A stretch of DNA of 12,369 bases from positions 1 to 12,369 of the forward strand of contig JALLBK010001388.1 of assembly GCA_036940085.1 (NCBI GenBank), in the 5' to 3' direction. Below the pieces are notes generated by a model, which saw nothing but the letters and a program-made list of their open reading frames with translations, did not search any database and was not told where the DNA came from. Origin of the DNA: Discostella pseudostelligera. Lineage: Eukaryota > Bacillariophyta > Thalassiosirophyceae > Thalassiosirales > Thalassiosiraceae. Within the stretch, counting starts at the first letter, position 1, and every line of letters starts with the position of its first letter. Shown here one piece after another: positions 1-7,497 of the stretch. Both the position numbers and the translations under genes were made by a program.

Positions 1-161
1 ATATCGCCAAACCCGGATCTTCCAGCCAACAGTTTTTCTTGCTGTTGCCTCCCGGCCACACCTCGCTTCATCTTCCTCCCGATCGTCGCATTTTTGTTAT
101 GGATCATTCAATTGATACATCCTTATACTCCTACAGCTAATCAATATTGATTGTGTAGGTC
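1..161. other. 5' flank of the EGF-like pseudogene, no gene seen
   Basis: The first 161 bases have no convincing coding frame. A pyrimidine-rich stretch lies at about 55-90, followed by AT-richer DNA up to the ATG at 162. This may be the promoter and 5' leader of the pseudogene. The bases just before the ATG end in TGTAG, which could also be a splice acceptor of an upstream leader intron. That cannot be decided from the window. Confidence 0.3.
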
Positions 162-625
162 ATGACAATCAATGAAAAAGAGGCCTCTCCTCGGCAGGTT
201 GCCGCGTCTGGCACAATGAAACATCAGCAACTGCTGTCATCCGACAAAGAACTACATGAACTTCTTGCAATTCTAGGGCAGCCGCAGCAACAGCAGCTGA
301 CAATTAAGAAGATGGAAGATGGGTCCGGCTTACTTCACCAGGACAACGACGAAGAAGCAAGAAGTACTACCAATGCCAAAAGGGTATTGCTGATGCCACA
401 ATGGAAGAATTCAATTTGCCAGAGAGCACTTTCACTCTGTTCATAACAGAAGAATTTTTTCCAAGCCATTTAATGTGGGCTTGATTGTGTGGGTCATGTC
501 CGTAGCATGCCTCAGCCTTGTGTTATGGGATGAAATGGATAATAGAGTCGCGGGGAATAAGTTTAACATACCAGCGGGTTTGTCTATGTCTGTTCGATTA
601 GCTCAATACTTGGGGCTCGTTATTG

Positions 626-706
626 GTGAGAATGTAACAGCACGTGTGCTTGTGTAGTATTAATTCGCGCTTTCACTGTCCTCATAATGTATGTGCATTG
701 CCGTAG
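626..706 (+). other. Intron in the EGF-like pseudogene (81 nt)
   Basis: It starts with GTGAGA and ends with CCGTAG. Removing it joins LGLVIG to VLMEEE in one frame (phase 1). The splice signals are intact although the coding frame elsewhere is broken. Confidence 0.6.
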
Positions 707-724
707 GTGTGCTGATGGAAGAAG

Positions 725-806
725 GTCCGTGAACACCATGTTTCATATTATCTCTTTGCCATGCATTTGATAATCCTTAAAATCTCTCTGCATTTTGCAA
801 AACAAG
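725..806 (+). other. Intron in the EGF-like pseudogene (82 nt)
   Basis: It starts with GTCCGT and ends with AACAAG. It closes an 18-nt exon (707-724) and opens the exon encoding EIPTGLEIIGKG in phase 1. The donor is weaker than GTGAGT-type donors elsewhere in the locus. Confidence 0.5.
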
Positions 807-1440
807 AAATCCCAACCGGCTTGGAAATCATTGGCAAGGGAGTGGAACAGGTCAACTCATTGTATGGTGGTCCAAAGTACTACATGATGAATAACATTGT
901 ATTCTCCAGTCTCCTACACTTGTCCGTGGGATACATGTTCTTAGTCTGTCTTTTCTTGGTCATTATTCAAGCAGAATCTGTGATTCAAATATTCTTTGAT
1001 GACCTAGCTTTGGAATTTGTGGAACGTATTGATGATGTTATCTATGCATTGTAAAAGAGAGGTAAGCGTGGATGGTCGTCTCAGTATTGGTTTCCTCCAG
1101 ACTACATACCCGCTTTCATGCCTTCCTCACATCATGGTTTCAAACATCAACATTGCACAGGATTCTCTGGTAGAAAACTCCGCAATGTCACGGCTAATGA
1201 CAAACCATGCCCATATCAAGCTCCTTGTACAAATTGTGTACTTTCTCAATATCTGTGTGAGCATTGGTTTGTTAGCATATGTGACAATTGCACAACAAAC
1301 TGGCAGCTATCGCTGCAACAAGATTTTGGTTTCATTTGGAGACGAGTTATGGGAGAATGCATCATATGTATCTGTTAATGGAGTTTAGGAGAGTAGACTT
1401 CTTATATATTCTCACTTCAATGGAATTTATCAACAAGATG

Positions 1441-1516
1441 GTGAGCAAGCTTGTGTACAATTTATTGATACTTTCCAATCTTGCATTGACTTACTAGTCC
1501 TGTATTGAATTGACAG
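1441..1516 (+). other. Intron in the EGF-like pseudogene (76 nt)
   Basis: It starts with GTGAGC and ends with TGACAG. It joins HFNGIYQQDG to TTKDGRPRYIEQNK in phase 1, which gives a continuous protein-like run across the junction. Confidence 0.6.
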
Positions 1517-1684
1517 GCACCACCAAGGATGGAAGACCAAGGTATATTGAACAGAACAAAGAGAAAGGGGAGGAATATGATAAACATAAACTGACACCTG
1601 CTGAAATAATGCCCCAAGATTAAAGCGTGGGTGTTTTGGCATGATTGCATCCAAACATCTGCTGATCCTGATTCCGATGACCAG

Positions 1685-1759
1685 GTGAGTGCATAGTGCT
1701 TTGCAAGTTATTCGTGGTGCTTGTAAGATTGCTTAAAATGCCTAACTTTATGGCTGCAG
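1685..1759 (+). other. Intron in the EGF-like pseudogene (75 nt)
   Basis: It starts with GTGAGT and ends with GCTGCAG. It joins SADPDSDDQ to NSCSWLLRSE in phase 0. Confidence 0.65.
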
Positions 1760-2012
1760 AACTCGTGCTCGTGGTTGTTGAGATCTGAATCAACGGATTC
1801 ATTCGACCTCATCCAAGTAGCCAAAGAATCTTGGTGGTTTGTATGGAAAGGACTTATCGAGTCCACAACCGAAGTATCATTGGAATGTATTGATTGCAAC
1901 GCTTCTGTGGATTGCAACTATAATGGTTACTGTTCGAACAAAAAATGCGTCTGCAACAAGGGGTACTTTGGAGCATTGTGTCAATTCACAACACCTTGTA
2001 ATTCGATGAATA
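1760..2012 (+). other. EGF-like module exon of the pseudogene
   Basis: This exon is open throughout and starts NSCSWLLRSESTDSFDL. A cysteine-rich part follows from about 1887 to 2010: ECIDCNASVDCNYNGYC, then CVCNKGYFGALC. The second string fits the EGF signature CxCxxGYxGxxC, with cysteines paired as in secreted or extracellular adhesion and receptor modules. The frame stays clean despite lesions on both sides. The exon ends in a GTGAGT donor at 2013, and the most likely acceptor downstream is at 2117-2118. Confidence 0.75.
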
Positions 2013-2739
2013 GTGAGTTACTGGTTACCGTTGAAAGTTGTGAATTGGGTTGTTTCTTGCCTTTGTTACAATAATTCACATCCTTCACAACTGATACCAT
2101 ATTGAAACCGCTATGAAGCCATAAAAGAAGATTATCAACCTGGTTTGTGCTTTGGTACAGACACAGGTGAATTGAAATTGCTCACAGGTAGCCATTTTTT
2201 CAATCGTATGGGAGACCTATTTATGTTATTCGCAACATGTCGAGGAAGCCTATCTGTCTCCAACGACTTGGATATTTTGGAAATGAAAATGATGACCAGA
2301 TTCCTTGTCCGTATATTTGTCCTACATTGCCCGAAACTGCCCCTCCTTCTGCAATTATTTCTGATCATATCCCATGGCATAGTCACTATGCATTTCCTTA
2401 TAATGATGATGATTTCTTTTGGGAAGAAAGACCAAACAATGTATTCGATCAAATACAGAACAACTACACTTTTGTTTTGCATTACACAGGATGGCATTGG
2501 TACGGTGAGTTTTGAGTTGATGCTAGGAGACAACAACACATTCCTAATCAGCGAGCCAACCTTTGGGGGGTCTCCATCCGGGGTTGATTTTTTTGAAATG
2601 CATCGAAGGAATATCAAAGAGATTGAGAAATATTATGACTATGATCCCTTTGGCATCCTTATTCCGCTTGTAAATTTCGCCGATGGTGTTGGATTCTTCC
2701 ATTGCAACAATTGATGATGTATGGTCTCTCTGGTAGTAT

Positions 2740-3146
2740 TGGTGGGTTGTTCGCGGTGGCGGTGACAATGGCAAAATGCATTGATGTGTTGGTCGACATG
2801 AAGTGGGCGATTATGTGCAACCCATTGAGAGCCGTGTGCGCAGGTACCTGAACAAGTGTCCAAATCAAATGTTACGGATGGTAAACAAAATTGTAGACCC
2901 ATAAGAACTAACGCACTTAGCGCACTGCGGTATCTACAATAAGGATCATTTTTTCATCACCATGAAGTCATGCACATCAATATTGTTCCCAGAGAGGTGG
3001 CTGCTGCTGACGAAGAGTTAATGATAGGTTCGTATGGCGCCGAGAGCCAATTCACGCCAGGCTTGGTTGCTAGCTTCAGAATACAGATGTTGCTCAATCA
3101 TAGTGGAAAAGTTAATTCAACCCATGATATTCTTTACATTGAATGA
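2740..3146 (+). pseudogene. Unidentified decayed coding relic
   Basis: One frame from about 2740 to 2955 reads protein-like apart from TGA at 2782-2784 and TAA at 2902-2904. It contains RHEVGDYVQPIESRVRRYLN, then ELTHLAHCGIYNKDHFF. At a T6 run (2949-2954) the reading continues one frame over as HHHEVMHINIVPREV, then DEELMIGSYGAESQFTP, and ends at TGA 3144-3146. The last part alone is a 58-codon ORF from ATG 2970. I do not recognise the family. It lies just after the EGF-like pseudogene but does not look like part of it. It may be the 3' remnant of another gene or chance open sequence. Confidence 0.3.
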
Positions 3147-3255
3147 AACGAGCCCTCATTTTCATTTAGCATTAATATTTAATTGTAAACAATCTCGTCA
3201 TCTACCCTTATGAGGCCAACAATCATCAGCATCATCATACCCAAAAAGAAGTCGG
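3147..3255. other. 3' flank of eEF3, no gene seen
   Basis: This is a short AT-rich stretch between the relic on the + strand and the eEF3 stop codon on the - strand. It should contain the eEF3 3' UTR and cleavage site. No unambiguous polyadenylation signal is assigned. Confidence 0.4.
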
Positions 3256-6200
3256 TTACATCAAATCCTTCTCAATGGCAAATTCCTCCTCATCCGAATC
3301 GAGCGCCTCACCATCCTTCAACTTCTGCTTGATCTTCTTAATCATCTGCTTCTCTTCCTTCTTTGACAACTTTTTCTTAGGTCCCTTCACCTCCGAGACG
3401 TTACCGGCAGCATCCGTCACCTCAGTCAACTGTTGCTGATCTTCAATCTTCGTGTCCTGCTTCAACATCCATTCGGCATCTCCCTTGGTCTCGAGATGTC
3501 CGGCGTCCATGACCCATGTCTCGGGACACAACTTGGAGCAGAATTCATTGTTGTGCGTAATCATGACAACACCTCCATCGAACACTTCAATGGCACCTGC
3601 CAAGGCACCCAAAGACTCGCGATCAAGGTAGTTGGTAGGTTCGTCAAGAATGAGAATGTGCGGCTGATTCCACATGGCAGCGGCAAGGACCACCTTAACC
3701 TTCTGTCCACCCGAGAGGGCCGACATACGATAATGCGTACCAAACTCCTTGTCAAGACCGACATCCTCCAAATGCTGCTCGACATTCTTCGCCGACAATG
3801 GGCGAACATACAAACCAGCACGTTGGGCGATTTTCATATCCACCGCCTTCATGGCCTTGTCCCAACCCATCTTCTTCAATGTCTTGCCAGGGAGGTATTC
3901 ACCAGAGTCGACAGTCGAGCCGGCGTATCGGACCTCGTACTCGTAGTCCTTTTGTTTGTTCGTCTTACGTCCACCGACCAGCTCAGAGACAATCTTCTTC
4001 ACCTTGGAGATCTTGCCAGTCTCCTCGTCGGTAAATTGAATCTCGAAGGGAGTCTTCTGAAGCGTAATCTCCTCCTCGGAAAACTGCATGGTAACCTTGA
4101 CCAAACTTTCCTTATCTTCACCATTGTTGGCATATCTCCAACGAATGTACTCATTGGGTGTCTTCGTTAAATGTTCCTCAATGTGATGGAAGGCATGTTG
4201 GGCGACATAGGCAATACGAGCATTGGGGTGCTTCCACACATCACCCGTTTGGGGTTCAATCTCTCCCACCAATAGCTTGATCATGGTGGACTTGCCGGCA
4301 CCATTCTCACCAACGCAGGCGACACGAGAGCTGAGTGACACTTGCACCGAAATGTCAAACAAGGTTGGCTTTTCATTCCCCGGGTAGGTAAAGGTACACT
4401 TGGACATCTTCATCAATGCCTTGCCCTTGGACTTGACACCCTCGATGGGACCGGGTTGAGGGAATCGGAACTTAAGCTTCGACTCAGTGAAGGAGAAGTA
4501 GGCACGAGCACTGGGCTTGATCTTGACGAATTCATCCAAGTTACCCTTGTACGAATGTAGCTTCAAGTTCTCAATTTGCAAAATGTTGGTGCAGCAATCA
4601 TTGAGAAGGCCGGAGTCATGCGACACAATGATGGCGGTGACATTGGTAAGGGAGTTGAGGTACTTCTTGACCCAGGCAACATTAATAACATCCAAATGGT
4701 TGGTCGGTTCGTCCATGAGCAAAATATCAGCCTTCTGAAGCATGGCACGGGCCAAGGCAAGCTTCATACGCCATCCACCCGACAATGTCGACACGGCGTG
4801 ATCCGGCTTGGCCTTACCATCGGGAACAAAGCCGACATTGGCCAACATTTCACGGACTTGATCACGAGTACATCCGAGCGCTTGAATCTTCGGATCTACA
4901 AAGACGTATTCAATGCACGAAAGGTGACTCTGTTCGCCTTGAATATCGGCCTCGACGAAGACGGTACGTACATCATTGCTATCGGGGAAACCCTCCACTT
5001 GGTTATTCGCGATGGATCTCATGAGTGTCGTCTTACCGGAATCGTTACCACCGAGAAGACCGTACTTCTTACCACGAAGCAGACGCATTTTGGTATTGTG
5101 AAGTAAAATCTTGGTACCATATGCCAAAGTGAATTGACAGTTGCAGAGTTCATCGGCACCATCCTCCTCATCTTCTTCCTCTACCACCTCCATCATCTTC
5201 TCCGCCTCCACACGGACCTTCTCGATGTTCGCCTCCACCGTAGCCGCATCGGCATAGGGTCCGAATACCGACATTAGGTTCTTCTTCCACTGAACATCCT
5301 CCATGTATCCCAAGTCCATCATCGACGTGGCCACAGTGGCAGCATGGGCTACAGCCAAGTCAAATCCCTCGACCTCCAAGGCGCCAAATGCCGACTTGAA
5401 TTCCGCCTCCAATTTCGACACATCTCCACGAGTATTTTGTGCCTTCTCGGATAATTCCTTAAGACGATTGAGTTGCTCTACTGCCTTCTCGGTAACACCA
5501 CGAGCTTCAGGATCGGGAATGGAGGTGGCATTTGTTTCGAGGGCGGGTAGGAGGAGAGGAAGGAAGGGCGCGGCATCGACGGGATTGTCGACCAGCTTGG
5601 ACATATTGTTGATAATGACGGCACTTTGACGTTTGGTGGCGGTAGTCTTCTCGCGCAAACCACGAAGGAGGAGGGGCACCACCATGGCCAAGGCGGGTGA
5701 TTCTACCGACTGGACAAAGGTCACACCGGCCATTTCGTGCATGATTTCGGGCACCTCCTTCGGCTTGGTAATGGCCGTAAGAATTTTCTCCGTCATGTGT
5801 TCAATATCCTTATTGCCAATAACCTTGAGTGCTTCACGCATGGCGTCGGTGGCAGCGGTCTTAATTTGTTTCTTGGTGTCCCACATGCAGGCGGTGACTT
5901 CGGGTACGAGTTCGGGTAGGGCCGAGCCGAGCTGCTTGGGTGCCGAGCTGCCAAAGGAGGCAATGCATTTGAGTGCCAGTTCACGGATGGGCCACTTCTT
6001 TTCCACGGGGAGCTTGCTGAAGAAGATGGGAAGGAGTGACTTCATGGCAAAGGGGTTGATGTTGGTAGTAATCGCCAAGGCTGCATCGGTGGCCGCAGTG
6101 ACCACCGCCTTGTTCTTGTTCCCCGCCTGTTCGAGACATGCTGCCAATGTAAGTTTCACTACCGCTTGAGCGTCCGGTGCACCCTCCGCAAGCACCTTGA

Positions 6201-6372
6201 TCAATGTTAATGCCGCAATGGCCTCGGCATCGTCTTTCGATTCTGCCTTGCCGGCAAGTGCGTGAATGTTCGTTGCTAGACCGGATTTCACCACACCCTT
6301 GGACTTTACTTCTTCCAATAGGGCGGGCTCATCCCCCAGAGATAGATTGGCAAATTGAGCGTCGATTGACAT
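3256..6372 (-). CDS. eEF3: Translation elongation factor 3 (eEF3), tandem ABC ATPase
   Basis: This is an intact intronless gene for 1038 aa, close to the roughly 1040 aa of fungal eEF3. eEF3 is a cytosolic ribosome-bound ATPase that promotes E-site tRNA release and late translocation. HEAT-type helical repeats fill about residues 1-310 and a helical bundle about 310-410. The first ABC domain has Walker A GGNDSGKT (441-448), LSGGW (530-534), Walker B ILLMDEPTNHLD (550-561) and switch H585. The second has GENGAGKST (688-696), LSGGQ (886-890), ILILDEPTNYLD (906-917) and switch H940. A chromodomain-like insertion sits between the second Walker A and its signature, about 770-865, which separates eEF3 from other ABC-F proteins. 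The lysine-rich tail KKKLSKKEEKQMIKKIKQK followed by acidic residues matches eEF3 C-termini. The start is the ATG at 6370-6372 (MSIDAQFANL); the longer open frame begins only at a TTG. The first Walker A has Asp where the second Gly of GxxGxGK is expected. Confidence 0.95.
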   Translation of the reverse strand: MSIDAQFANLSLGDEPALLEEVKSKGVVKSGLATNIHALAGKAESKDDAEAIAALTLIKVLAEGAPDAQAVVKLTLAACLEQAGNKNKAVVTAATDAALAITTNINPFAMKSLLPIFFSKLPVEKKWPIRELALKCIASFGSSAPKQLGSALPELVPEVTACMWDTKKQIKTAATDAMREALKVIGNKDIEHMTEKILTAITKPKEVPEIMHEMAGVTFVQSVESPALAMVVPLLLRGLREKTTATKRQSAVIINNMSKLVDNPVDAAPFLPLLLPALETNATSIPDPEARGVTEKAVEQLNRLKELSEKAQNTRGDVSKLEAEFKSAFGALEVEGFDLAVAHAATVATSMMDLGYMEDVQWKKNLMSVFGPYADAATVEANIEKVRVEAEKMMEVVEEEDEEDGADELCNCQFTLAYGTKILLHNTKMRLLRGKKYGLLGGNDSGKTTLMRSIANNQVEGFPDSNDVRTVFVEADIQGEQSHLSCIEYVFVDPKIQALGCTRDQVREMLANVGFVPDGKAKPDHAVSTLSGGWRMKLALARAMLQKADILLMDEPTNHLDVINVAWVKKYLNSLTNVTAIIVSHDSGLLNDCCTNILQIENLKLHSYKGNLDEFVKIKPSARAYFSFTESKLKFRFPQPGPIEGVKSKGKALMKMSKCTFTYPGNEKPTLFDISVQVSLSSRVACVGENGAGKSTMIKLLVGEIEPQTGDVWKHPNARIAYVAQHAFHHIEEHLTKTPNEYIRWRYANNGEDKESLVKVTMQFSEEEITLQKTPFEIQFTDEETGKISKVKKIVSELVGGRKTNKQKDYEYEVRYAGSTVDSGEYLPGKTLKKMGWDKAMKAVDMKIAQRAGLYVRPLSAKNVEQHLEDVGLDKEFGTHYRMSALSGGQKVKVVLAAAMWNQPHILILDEPTNYLDRESLGALAGAIEVFDGGVVMITHNNEFCSKLCPETWVMDAGHLETKGDAEWMLKQDTKIEDQQQLTEVTDAAGNVSEVKGPKKKLSKKEEKQMIKKIKQKLKDGEALDSDEEEFAIEKDLM

Positions 6373-6726
6373 TGTTGACTTCTTCTCGATGGTATTGGTG
6401 CGGCAAATGATGATGTTGTTGCCTCGAGTTCGATTCAAGTGAAGAAGGAGAATGTGGGCACACCAATGAATTGATCGACCAATGCCACAAATAAAGGAGG
6501 AAGATACGGACGAACTTTAGGAACAAAAGATCCGCATGGGATGTAACGAGTGGATGGACGGTGGTGGGAGATTCGTGGTGATTTGGAGAGGTTGAGAGGC
6601 TGTGGAGTGGCCACGTCGGCAAGAAGAAGATGAAGATGATGCACAACAAGACGGACACATCAAATGGATGGATGGGAGGCGTCCAGACGACGCATACGTT
6701 GTCCGTCGGCGCGAAGTGCGTACTCA

Positions 6727-6771
6727 TCTTCTTCCACGTGGACTTGTTCCCGCCATTTTAGGCGTACGTCA
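6727..6771. promoter_or_regulatory. Candidate eEF3 promoter elements: G-box and CRE half-site
   Basis: CACGTG (G-box) lies at 6735-6740 within TCTTCTTCCACGTG, and ACGTCA (TGACGT on the - strand) at 6766-6771. The ATG of eEF3 is about 360-400 bp downstream on the - strand. G-boxes are bound by bHLH or bZIP factors, and TGACGT-type elements by bZIP factors, including in diatom CO2/cAMP-responsive promoters. Function here is inferred from sequence only. Confidence 0.3.
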
Positions 6772-6784
6772 CACTCAATTTCAA

Positions 6785-6806
6785 AATTTGAATTTAATTT
6801 GAATTT
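6785..6806. repeat. Perfect tandem 11-mer, two copies, AT-rich
   Basis: AATTTGAATTT occurs twice head to tail. Related TTTGAATTTGAAA and CGAATTTAAATTTT strings occur at about 6909-6921 and 7008-7020, making a small cluster of AAATTC-type words upstream of eEF3. It may be simple AT-rich sequence or a repeated binding site. Confidence 0.5.
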
Positions 6807-7142
6807 GGAGCACTCGTACGTCGCTACAGAACGGAGTATGTATGAAGATGTTGTATTGTTTCCTAAGAGTCTGGGAATGGATTGGTTTCTCACATTTAAA
6901 ATGGGTTCGTTTGAATTTGAAAATGAGTTCCCTATGTAGTTACGGTATGTTGTATGTATGTAAAATAAGTATGTATTCCTTCGTATAAACCATTGATGTG
7001 GCTTCTCGAATTTAAATTTTGGCGCGCTTCCACCACCACACATTGCTACCTAACAAGGAAGTCGAGTTCGATATGTTGACGATCGTTGAATGATGGTGTG
7101 GACGAGATGTGAGAAATTTGTAATTTGATGAATCCTTGATTG

Positions 7143-7200
7143 AGCCACCGTGTCTCTAGAGATATTATTCTCTCAGCGTTAACGTAGAGATAGAGTGGCT
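7143..7200. repeat. Cluster of palindromes with complementary outer arms
   Basis: Outer arms AGCCAC (7143-7148) and GTGGCT (7195-7200) are complementary. Inside are two perfect palindromes, TCTCTAGAGA (7153-7162) and CGTTAACG (7177-7184). Together they could fold as a branched hairpin in DNA or RNA. The paired bases between the outer arms and the inner palindromes are imperfect. Confidence 0.35.
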
Positions 7201-7472
7201 GCGTGAATGGCTAAGGGGTAGAAATGAAACGGGAGCGCGGCGGCGGGCCTTGGACTGCCGCCCGTCGACGACAGTTTCGCTCGGGTTACTGTTACTGCAT
7301 CTGCGGCATCCCAAGAGATGAACATAAGATGTAACAAAGAAACAAGATGAGTTTTGGTTGGTGGTGGTGAGATAACACGACTATCAGCAAACCAGCAGTT
7401 TTAGCAAAAGACATCCAGGTTGGTGATGAGAAAGCGATTCATACTACACAAAATAATACAGGGATGCATCGA

Positions 7473-7497
7473 ATCTTCATGTTTACATCATGAAGAT
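7473..7497. repeat. Perfect 9-bp hairpin with 7-nt loop
   Basis: ATCTTCATG (7473-7481) is followed by TTTACAT and then the exact reverse complement CATGAAGAT (7489-7497). It lies about 440 bp beyond the stop of the BAR-PH-like gene, in sequence without a gene. No U-rich tail follows, so nothing points to a terminator. Confidence 0.4.

Larger units (their letters stand above)
162..2714 (+). pseudogene. Decayed multi-exon gene for an EGF-like domain membrane protein
   Basis: Coding segments in changing frames join into one plausible protein. Candidate exons are 162-625, 707-724, 807-1061, 1161-1440, 1517-1684, 1760-2012 and 2119-2714. The introns between them have GT-AG ends; those at 1062-1160 and 2013-2118 are tentative. 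Hydrophobic segments are GLIVWVMSVACLSLVLW (478-528), VFSSLLHLSVGYMFLVCLFL (about 900-960) and LLVQIVYFLNICVSIGLLAY (about 1221-1280), followed by an EGF-like module and a last exon ending at TGA 2712-2714. I associate this layout with multicopy diatom membrane proteins with one EGF module, but the function is unknown. Lesions: a frame change at 455-460 (T6 run), TAA at 1052-1054, a frame change within about 1161-1190, TAG at 1386-1388, a frame change near 1608-1615, another at 2195-2200 (T6) and a broken junction at 2504-2520. The link between the N-terminal frame (162 to about 350) and the next frame is also uncertain. Sequencing error at some sites is the main alternative. Confidence 0.72.

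Noticed and set aside
2135..2617. 160-codon - strand open frame opposite the pseudogene 3' exon
   Set aside because: The + strand carries the coherent protein segments and splice sites here; the - strand frame has no recognisable content.
3433..4170. 245-codon open frame on the + strand antisense to eEF3
   Set aside because: It lies fully inside the eEF3 gene, and long antisense frames are expected opposite biased, highly expressed coding sequence. No motif was recognised.
5633..6169. 178-codon + strand open frame over the eEF3 HEAT region
   Set aside because: It is a shadow of the helical-repeat coding sequence with no recognisable domain.
6373..6438. 22-codon N-terminal extension of eEF3
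   Set aside because: The extended frame begins with TTG, not ATG. The ATG at 6370-6372 starts a sequence typical of eEF3 N-termini.
6602..7043. Several short ORFs on both strands upstream of eEF3
   Set aside because: They overlap in several frames and have low-complexity or repeat-derived residues and no motif; better explained as promoter DNA.
7241..7300. GC-rich stretch that could suggest a tRNA or structured RNA
   Set aside because: No cloverleaf, A-box/B-box pair or anticodon arm could be assigned; only a short imperfect stem is seen.
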